Notes: a model not told the origin generated them from the letters alone. A stretch of 64,000 bases of DNA from DASUNP01 sp963728545 (GCA_963728545.1 CAVSKO010000003.1:2728001-2792000); one strand, 5' to 3'; positions 9,686 to 20,036 are shown, numbered from the stretch's first letter. Numbers and translations are program-made.

Positions 9686-12600
9686 TTACGGCTTAGCCGC
9701 CTTGAAATTGTCAAAGCTCACTGTGCCCGGCGCATTGACTTCTGCTTGCCAGGTCCCGGCTTTCAGCTCCATCTTGACGGACGTAATAGTTAACTCTCGC
9801 GAAACTGTTACCCGTGTGGTCCAACTTCCTGGCAAGCCGCCATTATTTGGGGCTGTCTCGAAGATGATCTGGTCTGTTATCGAGTTGTGCCTTATTCGCC
9901 AGAATGCGTGATTCGCAGCATCGAACGTGATGCTCCCGAGCGAGGTCTTCGTATCGGCCAGTTTCTTCTCAAAGTAGAGGACACCCGCCTCGACATAGAT
10001 TCGATAGTGGTTCGAGCCGTCCACGGGAATCGTGAACATCATATCGGCCGTGGTATTGCTCGCGGGCGCAGTGACCGCTCGCACATAGGCGTATGCATTG
10101 GTGAAATCGAATGCGCCGGCAGAGAGTATGCCGTTGTAGTGCGGCCCGGAGGTGTTTTGTTTCAAGGGGCCTATTTGAAGCGTTCCGCCCGTCTGGCTCA
10201 CGCCGACAGATGTGTCCTGAGTGCCGCTCAGTACACTGATGCTCCACTTGCTTGTATCAAGGCTCGCCCCGTTGAAATCATCGGCCATCAGCACCGTCTC
10301 GCTTCCTGTGGTGGTGAAGGTCTGGTCCGGAGAGAGCGCTACATTACCCGCAGCATCCCGCGACTTTACGCGGTAATGGTAGGTAGTTGAACTTGATAAG
10401 CCTGTGAGGTTTACCGAGTGAGATGTGACGTTGGCTGAAGAGAACGCCGATATGCCGCCGGAATAGAAAGTTGTCGTACCCCATTCGACCTGGCTTGTCG
10501 CGCCTTCGTCCGTTGACCATGTGATTGTTGCCGAACTATCGCCGGGCGTGCCTGATGACACGCTGCTGATGGCAGGCGCGGTCCAGTCGGTGTTGAGCGC
10601 GCGGAGCTGTATGACGCAAACGTCCGTGAAGTCGAACGTGGGCTGGAGCGCAAAGTTTGTGCGAAAGAAACACCATGTCCCGCGCTGTGAGATGCCTGCC
10701 CCGACCACTCCCCAATACAGACCCGTATCGAGCCTTGAACGATGGTGCGCGAGGTGGCGAATCTCTCCCGTCTCGACGTTTATCAGGCTTATCTCGTTCC
10801 AGTTCTCGTCCCGCCACCTGAAGGAGTTGTGCGCGTCCCAGTCTGAAGCAAGACCTGATCCTCCCGGCAGCGTTGCCGTGCGCCCGGTGTTGAGCGGATT
10901 CGTGGCGTCACTGAACTTATTGTCTATCGACCCGACGATGATCCACGGGAATACGCCTGTAGAAGCTATGCTCGGATACTTCGTCGAGAAGTACGGCATA
11001 TCCAGGAGGGCTGACTCTACCTGAGTGTTGAGGTTGTACATCTGCACGCCTCCGCCCGATGCGGTTGACGGCGTGAAGTCTGAATCCGCCTCTTGCAAAT
11101 GGACCTCGTTGCCGTTCGGAAGTCTCCCCACGTCGCAATGGTAGAGCACCTGGATCGCGGGGCTGAGCGCCACGCGGGTCATCGCCTTGGTGTAGAGCTG
11201 CGTACCCGTAGCGTCGTAGGTGCTATTGCCGCTGCTATTGGGCTGGTAATACCCGACCAGCACGCGGTTATCCGGCGTGACGTGGCACTGGTCGAAGGAT
11301 TTCACCAGCCCCACCTTGTCGCCCACGGCCGTCCCGGCGGGCAACCCGCCGCCGGCCGTCAGTTGATTCGTGGCGGGCTTCGAGGTGATCTGCGCGTACC
11401 CGCGTATCGTATTCGGCGAGCCCGCCTGGAATATCTTCATCTTGCTACGCCCGCCCGACGTTTGGTAACTCGCCCAGGAGTAGCCGTTCTGGTAGTTGGT
11501 GAGCGTGATGGTGTTGCCGGCTATGGCAGAGATTTGGGCAGTCGGGATTTCAGCGGTCTTCAGCACCGGGCCGATCTCAAGCGTGCTGATCTTGAACAGG
11601 AATACGTCCTCTATGCCCTGTGCGGTCCCCGCCGAGATGACCAGGTGGTCGCCGTCCCAACTGAAGTCCCCCTCGCCCTCGCCCATGTTGATGTCTGTGT
11701 AGCCTGTGAAGGTGTACACGGTTGACCGCACTCCCGTATCAACGTTGTACTTCTTGAGGACGTTGGAGGACAGCTCGGTGTAGTAAATCTCGTTGGCGTT
11801 GGCGGCCCATTTGGGCTCGTAGTTATTGTTGATCGCCAGCGTCGTGTCGTTGACAACCGTGTTCCCAGACAAGTCTGTGACGTAGCCCATGCCCCCGTTC
11901 CTAAACAACAACAGGCGATCTTCTTTCCAGTTGGTCGCATTCGTGGAATGAAGATCGTGCGCCGCAAGCCCGGACGCGCCGAAGTCAGCCTGCCCGTTCG
12001 ACACGCGCTTGACGGTCGTGCCGAATCGAGAATCTACAAATGTCCCGCCCTTAGCCGGAAGAGTGAAGCCGCTCGTGTAATTCAGGGGCGTATAACGCGA
12101 GCCGTCATTTGCCAGGCCCGGCAGTGAGCTTCCGCCGGATGATGACAGTACCGCATCACTGATCGTAGAGCTAGAGCTAAGCAGAGACGTGTCTACCAGC
12201 AAAGGAAAGGTGGGCGCGACAGTACTTGTGTGGATAAGCGCGGCGTTCTTATAGTATTTGACGACACCCGATTCTACAGAAATGCGGAACAGATCTGCGG
12301 CATTGTAAGTCGTATCAGCCCTATAGACATTGTTCTCACGCACCTCGGCGCTGCCGCCCGCATTGAGTTTGATAGCAAAATCGATCTCTGTGTAGCCCGT
12401 GCCTGTGCTGCCATTACTCAGTCCCAGGAACAGAGTTTTATTCGTTGCAGCGGCGGCAAATTCAACATAGCCGTCTCCCGACGTGATTGTTTGTTGAGAC
12501 GCGGCGCCCGCGTCCCCGCACCCGTCACAGCCCGCCGACTTTTGTAGCGAGTTACCTGTTACGGTGCAGTTGACTTGATTTACCCAGACAATGTTTTGAA

Positions 12601-12694
12601 CAGAAGGACTGGCGGCAGACATGAAAGCAAAGCTGGCAAGCCCATACACTAAACCAATTGTAAGAAGAAAATATTTTGCTCTCACTTCAATCAC
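9686..12694 (-). CDS. Large secreted protein: beta-propeller-like region, FN3 domain and C-terminal jelly-roll-like domain
   Basis: This is a 1002-residue protein with an N-terminal signal sequence (FLLTIGLVYGLASFAFMSAA). Residues about 40-190 look like a concanavalin-type sandwich, as does the C-terminal part after about 810 (DDFNGASLDTSKW, IYVEAGVLYFEKK). The middle, about 200-690, has repeated beta-strand motifs with GDFSWDGDHLVIS and YEPKWAANANEIYY, resembling a WD40/oligogalacturonide-lyase-type propeller. An FN3 domain follows at about 700-800 (SSATITWSTDEG to TTYHYRVKSRDAAGN). Carbohydrate binding or degradation outside the cell is a reasonable guess. No catalytic residues are assignable. 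Confidence 0.7.
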   Translation of the reverse strand: MIEVRAKYFLLTIGLVYGLASFAFMSAASPSVQNIVWVNQVNCTVTGNSLQKSAGCDGCGDAGAASQQTITSGDGYVEFAAAATNKTLFLGLSNGSTGTGYTEIDFAIKLNAGGSAEVRENNVYRADTTYNAADLFRISVESGVVKYYKNAALIHTSTVAPTFPLLVDTSLLSSSSTISDAVLSSSGGSSLPGLANDGSRYTPLNYTSGFTLPAKGGTFVDSRFGTTVKRVSNGQADFGASGLAAHDLHSTNATNWKEDRLLLFRNGGMGYVTDLSGNTVVNDTTLAINNNYEPKWAANANEIYYTELSSNVLKKYNVDTGVRSTVYTFTGYTDINMGEGEGDFSWDGDHLVISAGTAQGIEDVFLFKISTLEIGPVLKTAEIPTAQISAIAGNTITLTNYQNGYSWASYQTSGGRSKMKIFQAGSPNTIRGYAQITSKPATNQLTAGGGLPAGTAVGDKVGLVKSFDQCHVTPDNRVLVGYYQPNSSGNSTYDATGTQLYTKAMTRVALSPAIQVLYHCDVGRLPNGNEVHLQEADSDFTPSTASGGGVQMYNLNTQVESALLDMPYFSTKYPSIASTGVFPWIIVGSIDNKFSDATNPLNTGRTATLPGGSGLASDWDAHNSFRWRDENWNEISLINVETGEIRHLAHHRSRLDTGLYWGVVGAGISQRGTWCFFRTNFALQPTFDFTDVCVIQLRALNTDWTAPAISSVSSGTPGDSSATITWSTDEGATSQVEWGTTTFYSGGISAFSSANVTSHSVNLTGLSSSTTYHYRVKSRDAAGNVALSPDQTFTTTGSETVLMADDFNGASLDTSKWSISVLSGTQDTSVGVSQTGGTLQIGPLKQNTSGPHYNGILSAGAFDFTNAYAYVRAVTAPASNTTADMMFTIPVDGSNHYRIYVEAGVLYFEKKLADTKTSLGSITFDAANHAFWRIRHNSITDQIIFETAPNNGGLPGSWTTRVTVSRELTITSVKMELKAGTWQAEVNAPGTVSFDNFKAAKP

Positions 12695-12716
12695 CTATAA
12701 CCCTCTTGTTCGAGTT

Positions 12717-13724
12717 TCATGAACGCTTTTCCCTCGGCTCAAGCGCCATAGGCCGGTAGTGGTTGTAGATGCGGCAAAGAAGGTGCGGCGAGAAGCGAAG
12801 CCAGAAGAGCACCCAGCGCAGCTTCCAGCTGCGGTAGAACTCGTTGGCCTCCTTAAACGCTTCTACCGCCGCCGTGAACTGGCCGCGCGCGAGGTTGAGC
12901 TTCCCGCTTTCGAGCTTCAAATAGGCCAGGAGCTTTTTCCTGTGCCTCGTGAGAGCAGTCCTCTCGCTGTCGGTCAGATCGCCGCGGCCCACCTTGTCGA
13001 GCACGTGCAGCGCATTCTCAAACAGCCTCTTGCCATCGGCGGTAAGGCTCTCCCAGTGCCTCCTCTTGTTAAGCAGCACCTTACGCTGATAAGCCAGGCG
13101 CGCCCCACGCTTGGCCATGCGCAACCACAGGTCGTAGTCTTCCGCGTAACGGAAGCTCTCGTCGAACATCCCGGCGGCCATCACCGACTGCTTCCGCGCG
13201 ACCACGCTGGAAAGTAAGACCGTACACCTCTCATCGAGCAGCCCTTCGAGCGTGACCTCGCCGCTTGACGGAATCTCTTCCATGAAAGTGCGCCCGGCCA
13301 TTTGAAAATCGTCTACCAGATAGGCGTCCGCGTAAGCGAGGTCGGTTGCGGGCTCGCGGTTTATGAAAGCGATCTGCTCGGCCAGGTGGTTCGGCTCCCA
13401 GTAATCGTCCGCGTCGAGAAAGGCGACGAACCGTCCGCTCGCGGCGAGCAACCCCGCGTTGCGGGCCGCGCTCGGGCCGCGGTTCTTCTGCTTCAGGTAG
13501 ATTATCGGTTCGCGGCGACTTGCCAGGCAGCGCTCGATCTCTTCCGTGTCGTCCGAGCCGTCGTTGACGATTATCACCTCGTAATTCGTGAATGTCTGAG
13601 CGCGGACGGAATCCAGGGCCGACCCTAAGTAGCGGATGCACTGGTACACCGGGATGATGACGCTGACCTCAGGCCCGCCCTTATCATCCGTCGCCGCTTT
13701 TGCATCTGTTTTCATCTGAGTCAT
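12717..13724 (-). CDS. GT2 family glycosyltransferase
   Basis: This 335-residue GT-A family 2 transferase opens with VSVIIPVYQCIRYLGSALDS. It continues with the UDP-binding VNDGSDDTEE and the metal-binding FLDADDYWEP, and ends in a basic amphipathic C-terminus. It probably transfers a sugar in EPS repeat-unit synthesis at the inner face of the membrane. It sits between the flippase gene and the large secreted FN3 protein on the same strand, with a spacer of 36 bases to the flippase stop. Confidence 0.9.
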   Translation of the reverse strand: MTQMKTDAKAATDDKGGPEVSVIIPVYQCIRYLGSALDSVRAQTFTNYEVIIVNDGSDDTEEIERCLASRREPIIYLKQKNRGPSAARNAGLLAASGRFVAFLDADDYWEPNHLAEQIAFINREPATDLAYADAYLVDDFQMAGRTFMEEIPSSGEVTLEGLLDERCTVLLSSVVARKQSVMAAGMFDESFRYAEDYDLWLRMAKRGARLAYQRKVLLNKRRHWESLTADGKRLFENALHVLDKVGRGDLTDSERTALTRHRKKLLAYLKLESGKLNLARGQFTAAVEAFKEANEFYRSWKLRWVLFWLRFSPHLLCRIYNHYRPMALEPREKRS

Positions 13725-13760
13725 GAACAGCTCGCCGTTTTAAGTTAATTCTCTCAGGGC

Positions 13761-15287
13761 TCAGGGCCCCTGGGTCGCAGACGAAACCTTGGCCGGGCGA
13801 TTAAACCCGGAAAGCGCGCTGCGCAAGTCCGACTTTTCGGCATCGGTCACCGCGCCCACGACGAATGCAGCCGTCAGGTACACGCCGCCGAAGGCCGCCG
13901 TACATAAGAGCAAAATTGCCATCCCTCGCACGTCAGGCAGCAGGTGCTTTACTGAAATGGCCGCGAGTGAAGCCGCCGCCGCCGCCGCAAACGTCCTGGC
14001 GAGCGGCGCCAGGTGGCGGAGATCCTTGAGCTTCAGCCCGAGCATCTGTCCCGCCTTCGCCGTCGTAATCGCGACGTCAACGGTCTGGACCAGGGCGAAG
14101 GCCGCCATCGCGCCCACCAGCCCCCACGCATGTATTCCGACCCACAGCGACGCCCACATCACCGGGATCAGCAGAATGTGGAGTTTCATTGAAAAGTACT
14201 TGCACTGATCGAAGGCGCGAAGCACGGCGCTCGAAAGGGCGACGTTAAAGAACACGGCCACCACATTGATCGTGAAGATGGGCACGGCCCCGACATAGTT
14301 TTGCGTGAACAGGGCCGTGATGAACTCGTAGCGCATCACCAACAGAAAAGCGCACACCGGCACGAAGAAAAAGGCTATCTTGCGCGCGGCGCTGACCCAC
14401 AGCAGGAATATCGCCCTGCGGTCACCCTCGACCTGTAGCCGCGCGATCTCTGGTATGAGCACGCTGCCGACCGAATCCAGGAGCAGCGTGAACAGCGGCA
14501 ACTGAAAGCAGCCGACCGCGTACAGCGCGAACGTCGCCGGGTCGAAGTAGTGCGAGACGAAATAATTGTGCATGTCCGACTGCACGACGTAAGCCAGCCC
14601 GCCCAGCCCGAACGGGAGCGCGTTGCCGAGCTGCGCTTTAAAAAGCGGCGCGTCAAATGACCGCCAGAAATGGCCGAACTCCTTGCGCAGGTAACCGAAC
14701 AGGATCGCGCACTGTAGCGCCCCCTGGATCACGGCGGCCACGACCACGGCGCGCACGGTGCCGAACAGGACCGCCGCCCCCAGTATTAATGAGGTTCTCG
14801 TCAGCTGGGACAGAACTATGAAGACCGACGCCGCGCGTATGTCGCTGTTGGCGACGGGAGCTATTTCGATAAATGAAGAGACGAGCCAGAACACTATTGC
14901 CAGCCCCAGCACAGACATCTGCGGCACCAGCTCTTCGCCATTGAAGATCAGCGTCACCCAGCGCGGGTAGACGGCGAACAGGAGGGCGACCACAGACCCG
15001 ACGACCAGGTAAAAGATCAACACGTTCATTGCCACCTGTGCCTTCTTCTCAGGCAGGCGCGGCATGAAGTAATAGGCGCTGGCCGAGACCTGTAGCCCGA
15101 ACAGCATCAGGGCCGACGACAAGATCAGGAAGGCCTGTTTGTAGAGGCCGAACTCCGATTGGCTGAGAGTGCGGACGAGCACGAGCGGCATCAATACGGC
15201 CAGGGCAAAGGCTACGGACTTGGCGGCCGCCAGCATCGCGGCGCGCTTGGTCAATCTATTCCTGCCGGCTGTTTGGTCTTTGCTCAT
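13761..15287 (-). CDS. Wzx-type polysaccharide flippase (MOP superfamily)
   Basis: This membrane protein of about 508 residues has a dozen or more hydrophobic segments across its length, for example AFALAVLMPLVLVRTLS, LFGLQVSASAYYFMP and ALCTAAF-like stretches near the end. SQSEFGLYKQAF is typical of the polysaccharide-biosynthesis/oligosaccharide flippase family. It would move undecaprenyl-linked repeat units across the inner membrane for Wzy polymerisation. The ATG at 15287 is preferred over a TTG at 15302. The methyltransferase gene ends 61 bases upstream. Confidence 0.88.
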   Translation of the reverse strand: MSKDQTAGRNRLTKRAAMLAAAKSVAFALAVLMPLVLVRTLSQSEFGLYKQAFLILSSALMLFGLQVSASAYYFMPRLPEKKAQVAMNVLIFYLVVGSVVALLFAVYPRWVTLIFNGEELVPQMSVLGLAIVFWLVSSFIEIAPVANSDIRAASVFIVLSQLTRTSLILGAAVLFGTVRAVVVAAVIQGALQCAILFGYLRKEFGHFWRSFDAPLFKAQLGNALPFGLGGLAYVVQSDMHNYFVSHYFDPATFALYAVGCFQLPLFTLLLDSVGSVLIPEIARLQVEGDRRAIFLLWVSAARKIAFFFVPVCAFLLVMRYEFITALFTQNYVGAVPIFTINVVAVFFNVALSSAVLRAFDQCKYFSMKLHILLIPVMWASLWVGIHAWGLVGAMAAFALVQTVDVAITTAKAGQMLGLKLKDLRHLAPLARTFAAAAAASLAAISVKHLLPDVRGMAILLLCTAAFGGVYLTAAFVVGAVTDAEKSDLRSALSGFNRPAKVSSATQGP

Positions 15288-15348
15288 AAAAACCCGGGTC
15301 AACTCTTATGCTCTCTTCGATCCTCTCGAAACCGGAATCGCGGCCGAT

Positions 15349-16219
15349 CTAATCTTTGTTCCCGTATATCCAAAGGCTCCACCCGTAGCGGCGCGCCCAG
15401 GACTTGAGCGCCAGGCGCGGTATCGCGCGCGCCACAAGCGGCAGCATTCGCCTGAAGGCCTGATCGAGGTCCGTGCCGAGACATCTCACGCCGACGTTGC
15501 GGCTGTGCGGCTTGAGCAACTCCTTCGCCTCCTCTGTAGTGATCGGCCACGTGTGAGGGTTGCCTTCCTGCGCGTCGCCGTCCCCGTACCTGCTGGCCAG
15601 CTCCAGCGGGCCCAGGAACTGGTTCTCGTAATGAAGGAACCCTTCGAGGTAGCGGACAACGTAGTGGTAAAGGACCGAGCGCCGGTTGTAGAGCATGATC
15701 CCGTAGCCGCCCCCCGGTCGAATGACGCGCATCAATTCAGAGACGGACCGCTCCAGATTCGGCGAGTGATGCAGCACGCCCCACGAATAGGCGTAATCGA
15801 ATGTGTCGTCTTCAAACGAGAGCGAGCGGGCATCTTCCAGACGGATGTCGCCGTCGAGCCCATATAGCGCAAAGCGGCGGCGCGTCATCTCTATCGAGGT
15901 AGGATTCAAGTCTACGGCCGTCACCTTTGCGCCATGGCGAGAACCAGTTCATGGCCATCGTGCCCAGGCCGCAGCCCACCTCAAGCACGCGGCTGCCCGG
16001 CGGGCAGTCCTGGTATGGGAAGAGCCTGTCGAAAGGCTCGTCTTTATGAAGAGGTCTATTCCAGCTATAGAACTCCTGATCCAACCTGTCAAAAAACGGG
16101 CGCGAGCCGGGCTCGTACTGCCCCTCGCTGTAGACGGTCTGCCCGTGCGTCTCGCCATAGGTCATGGGGTTCTGGGCCCACCACTGTTGAACGTCGCGCG
16201 CATCTTGATAATCGCTCAT
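15349..16219 (-). CDS. Class I SAM-dependent methyltransferase, frameshifted in this sequence
   Basis: This methyltransferase of about 289 residues starts at the ATG at 16219 (MSDYQDARDVQQWW), which overlaps the preceding stop as ATGA. Motif I is VLEVGCGLGTMAMNW, the post-I acidic strand is VTAVDLNPTSIE, and motif IV is YAYSWGVLHHSP. The frame breaks at 15939-15945. There the plus strand reads GAGAACC, and removing one base gives MNWSRHGAKVTAVDL in one frame. It likely methylates a sugar or lipid-linked intermediate of the EPS. The single indel is probably a sequencing artefact. Confidence 0.8.
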
Positions 16220-16701
16220 CGCCGCCCCCTCACCAGATCGCTCACCAGGAACAGAGGCGTAATGGCCATGAAGGCGACCACCGCCACCGCTTCGCCCAGC
16301 ATAGAGCGCTCTAGAAAGCGCCGCAGCCGTAGCTGTCTGGCAGTTTGACGTTTCAACAGGAACTCCCTGCGCCTTCCGTTGAGCGCGCGCACAACGGCCC
16401 ATGTCTTCTTCTGTTTCTTAACAGTAGATTCGATGGGCGAAAACCCTATCCCTATCGAATCCGGGTAAAGCATCACGACCGTGTCAGCCGACGACACATA
16501 CTCTGTCCAGCCCGATTGCTCGTCTACGTTGATGAATCTTCCCTGCGGGTAGCGCTCCGAGAAGAGTTCTTTCATGTAGGACTGGCTGCGCGGGTTTGCC
16601 TTCAGCCATACGGCCCTGCGATAAAGCTCCGCGAGAGACTTGCGCGGCTCGTATTCGGTCCGCCACGGGTTGTGAAATATGCCTATGACTTTGCGTTCCA
16701 T
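16216..16701 (-). CDS. Uncharacterised EPS-locus protein with a C-terminal membrane segment
   Basis: This is a 161-residue protein I do not recognise. Its soluble N-terminal part begins VIGIFHNPWRTEYEPRKSL and contains SSADTVVMLYPDSIGIGFSPIE, which suggests a Rossmann-like alpha/beta fold. A basic stretch (NGRRREFLLKRQTARQLRLRR) then leads to one hydrophobic helix (AVAVVAFMAITPLFLVSDLV) and an RGRR tail, so it may be anchored on the cytoplasmic side. A Shine-Dalgarno AAGGTG lies five bases before the ATG and is itself duplicated in the 18-bp tandem repeat just upstream. The stop overlaps the methyltransferase start. Confidence 0.6.
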   Translation of the reverse strand: MERKVIGIFHNPWRTEYEPRKSLAELYRRAVWLKANPRSQSYMKELFSERYPQGRFINVDEQSGWTEYVSSADTVVMLYPDSIGIGFSPIESTVKKQKKTWAVVRALNGRRREFLLKRQTARQLRLRRFLERSMLGEAVAVVAFMAITPLFLVSDLVRGRR

Positions 16702-16737
16702 AAAAACACCTTATTCACCAAAAACACCTTGTTCGCC
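16702..16737 (-). repeat. Two tandem 18-bp copies carrying the ribosome-binding site
   Basis: Copies at 16702-16719 and 16720-16737 read AAAAACACCTTATTCACC and AAAAACACCTTGTTCGCC on the plus strand. On the coding strand each copy holds AAGGTGTTTTT, so the Shine-Dalgarno-like sequence of the 16216-16701 gene is present twice. Confidence 0.8.
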
Positions 16738-16771
16738 GTTCCCGGCGGGCCGAGGCGCGCATTCTTCCCGC

Positions 16772-18072
16772 TCACTTTTCCAGGTCTAGCCCGACCCGGC
16801 TTTCCTGTTTGTACAGGCGCGGTCGCCATGCGCTGCTGCGCATCGATTTATGAATGACCGTTCCGGCGATCTTGAGGAATTCTTCAGCAACAGATTCCTT
16901 CTCGTACTTGTTGACGGAAAGCGGCAAATTCTCCGGCCTCTGTTCCAGCACCTTCTTGAGAGAGACGACAATTTGATCAACATCCGAGGGGTTGGCGACC
17001 ACCCCGCCTGCCTCTTTCACTATTCTTGCGGTCGCGCCCTTCGGAGAAAGGGCCAGGATAAAACGCCGCGCCCCCATATACTCGACTAGCTTCGACGGGA
17101 AAAAGACCGACAGGTCGGCGGGCGCGTCAATGACCAGCAAACAGTGTGCGGTCTGCATCAAACGAATGGCCTCCGCGTGCGGGACCAGCCCGACGAACTT
17201 TATGATACGACGGGCAGCCGGGTACATATTTACAGCCTCCGTGCCGCCATGTATGTAGCCCGCGAACTCAATCGAAACGCCTTCCAGTAGCGAGCCGTTT
17301 TCGCGCGCAATCTTTTCAATCGCCTCGTAGAGTGGTTCAGGGGAACGGTTGCCATAGAGGCTCCCTATGGAGCGAATCACGTAACGGCCGTCCGCGGGTC
17401 TCAGCGCGTTGTCATATGCGTCCCCGTCATAGCAGTGGGGGAGGTAAAAGGCTTTGTCCCGCCAGGAGGCCGGATACTTCTTCATCACCATATCGAGCGT
17501 TTCAGGCGACGTAAATATTACGGCGTCCGCCTCGCCGATGACCCGGCGCTCCATACGCCTGTTTATCCAATCCGCAGGGAACGAGTGGCGGTTGTAGGGA
17601 TTATCAACCCAGGGGTCGCTGAAGTGAGCGATCCACGGCGTACCTTTGCGCCTCTTGTATTCAGCCCCGAAGAAGTGATCCGACATGGGATGGCCGAAGG
17701 TGACGACCAGATCGGGCTCGTAACCCGAGACTTGCTGCCACTTGAAGAAGCGTTTGCTGACCCGGCTTACCCACCCCCGATGTATGTCGGGCAGGCTCGA
17801 CCACGGGATGGTGTAGCGGTTGGCGAGTTCGTCGAGTTGCCGGGCAAGCTTGCTCCGGTAAAACGGCTCGCGGATGACTCCTGCCATTCTCCCTTCTACC
17901 CCCGACGCGATGGTTTCGTCCGTGCCATACGGAGTGAACGTATGGTCTTCCGAGCCGCAGATCACCAGGGTTGAGGCATCCAGACTTCCGAGCAACCGGG
18001 CCACCTGAATGCTGCGCGGGTAGGCCATGGGGGGAAGCTGTAGGAGACTGCCAGGAGCTGAAGGTTATGCAA
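16772..18072 (-). CDS. GT4-like glycosyltransferase with a frameshift near its start
   Basis: This GT-B transferase is about 433 residues if restored. The frame open from the ATG at 18028 (MAYPRSIQVARLLGSLD) lacks the usual first strand. In the neighbouring frame the bases before it read LLAVSYSFPP, the normal GT4 opening, starting at a TTG (18070-18072) with GGGAGGT five bases ahead and overlapping the AsnB stop. One missing C in the run at 18029-18034 would join the two frames. The C-terminal half has FVGLVPHAEAIRLMQ and VFFPSKLVEYMGARR, the donor-binding region. Its role is sugar transfer in EPS assembly. Confidence 0.8.
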
Positions 18073-19972
18073 GGTTGACCTCCCATTTTCGTAACCAGTA
18101 TTCCAATACCACAAGGCTCCACACACGATGGGCCGACTCCAGGCTGCCCTGACGCGCGCCCTCCGAGTGGCGAAGTATTGAATCGCGGCGGAACGCTCTC
18201 GCTATGCGGCTGTCGGGGCCGACTAGAAGGTCGCGCGCCCAGTCGGCCAGGCCGTTCTGTACCCAGGAGTAGGCCGGCACCGGGAATCCCCTCTTCGGGC
18301 GGTTCAAGATCTCCTGCGGCAAGCGGCCCGCCGAGAAGCGGCGCAGGACGCTCTTTGTCTTGTAGTGACCGAGCGCCGTGCGCCTCACTTTCGTAGCGTT
18401 CGATTGTCGATTCGCCCACTCGACCAGGCGATAATCCAGGAATGGAGTCCTCAACTCCAGGGAAGTGGCCATGCTCATCTTGTCGGCCTTCATCAAGAGG
18501 TCTTCTATCAGCCACCCCTTCTGATAGACCGATAGCAATTGTTGGAGCGGGTCATCGGATCGCACATCACCATACTGTGCTTTCAGTATCCTGTCGGAGT
18601 CTTGCATCCCGCCGGTCGGCCATAAATCCTCTTTCTCTTGCTGGTCCAGTACGCGCGTCATGCTCGGGCGCTCGACACGGTTCCAGGTCGAAAGCGGCAT
18701 ATGAGAGATTCGCTCGGCGTGTCTTTGGAATCGCTCCGGCAGGAAAGGACTTGTGCAGCGCGCACCTACCTTGAGCAGGGGCGAGGGGATTCGCTGCAAG
18801 GCGCGAGCCATGTTCCAACTCCTTTCAGCCCGATCCAGATCATACCCTGCCAGCACCTCGTCACTCCCTTCGCCGGAGAGGACGACCTTAACATCCTGGC
18901 GCGCGAGTCAACATACGGCAAGCAACGGCACTGAGGCCAGGTCGGCGAGAGGCTCGTCGGAAAAGTGAACCAGCTCAGGCAGCATCTCTAAGAACTCTTT
19001 TCGCCCGATTACGACCTCGTGGTACCGGGCGCCCGTGTGACGGGCGACCTGGCGCGCGTAAGGGAGTTCGCTCTCGTAGCCGCCGTCCTCAAAACCTACG
19101 GAGAAGGTGTGAAAATTGCGGTGCCCAAGCTCGACGGCTGCCGCCGCTATTGCGCTCGAATCGAGGCCGCCGCTGAGCAATACCCCGACCGGCACGTCCG
19201 ACGCCACGAGGCGCAATTGAACGGCGTCCAGGAAGAGCGAAGCGAACTCTTCGTCCGCCCGCTTCTCCGAGTACGGCTCCTGGCTGCTGTCATGGAAGAC
19301 CTCTGTGCTCCAATAACGAATCTCGCGCGGGGGCTGCCCCGGGCTGATCTCGATGGCATGGCCGGGTGGCAGCTTTCTTATCCCCTTCCAGATCGTTTCC
19401 GGGCCGGGCGTGTATCGGAACGTGAGATAGTCCCAGAGCGATTGCCGGTTGATACGGCGCGGCACCAGATGCGAGTCGAGGAGGGCTTTGATTTCGGAGG
19501 CGAATAGGAAGGTCTGGCCGTCCCAGAAATAGTAAAGCGGTTTGACGCCCATTCGGTCGCGGATTATCAGGAGCTTTTTTTCGCGCCTATCCCAGGCCGC
19601 TACCGCAAACATTCCGTTCCAACGGTGGACCGCGTCGAGGCCCGAAGCGGCAAGGCTGTGGAGTACAGTTTCCGTGTCACTCGTGGTGCGAAACTTCCAC
19701 CCCTCCTGGCTGAGTTGCTTGCTTAAAGCGCTGTAGTTATAGATCTCGCCATTGAGCACGACTCCGAGGTCGCCCCGCTCATCCCACATGGGCTGGTGGC
19801 CGCCGCTCAAGTCGATTATGCTCAACCGTCGCATGCCGAATCCGAAGCCCGCCTCCGACCAGCTGCCTTCGTCATCTGGCCCTCGGTGTTCCAGGGCTTT
19901 ATTCATCCGCCGAACGACCCCGAGGCATTCGTCGCCAGATAGATCCGCCATTATTCCGACGATTCCACACAT
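18065..19972 (-). pseudogene. asnB: AsnB-type amidotransferase 2, interrupted by an in-frame TGA
   Basis: The N-terminal glutaminase domain (MCGIVGIMADLSG, HRGPDDEG) and PP-loop (SGGLDSS) read without a break to LASVPLLAVC. A TGA at 18908-18910 follows, then the same frame continues LARQDVKVVLSGEGSDEVLAGYD to a normal C-terminus, about 635 positions in total. The intact paralog at 25050-27038 has VSRLASEHVKVVLTGEGSDE at this place, so TGA stands where Arg (for example CGA) is expected. A C-to-T change or a base error explains it. If real, the enzyme is truncated before its second synthetase half. Its presumed role is amidation of a uronic acid. Confidence 0.85.
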
Positions 19973-19990
19973 CGCTTTCTCACCTGCCCC

Positions 19991-20036
19991 TTTTCAGCCT
20001 TCCCATTTTCAGCCTGTCCGTTTTTTAGCCTCTCGG
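19991..20036 (-). repeat. Imperfect ~15-bp tandem repeat in the asnB2 leader
   Basis: About three units of TTTTCAGCCTGTCCG (plus strand) run from 19991 to 20036. On the coding strand the unit is CGGACAGGCTGAAAA, again with AGG cores, just upstream of the asnB2 ATG at 19972. The outer unit provides the last codons and stop of the beta-helix lipoprotein gene. Confidence 0.6.

Noticed and set aside
17661..18515. 284-residue minus-strand frame across the AsnB2/GT4 junction
   Set aside because: It overlaps two recognised genes in another frame and shows only low-complexity sequence.
18908..18910. Selenocysteine or other recoding at the AsnB2 TGA
   Set aside because: The paralog has Arg here, no catalytic residue is expected, and I see no specific downstream stem-loop. 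Nonsense mutation or error is simpler.
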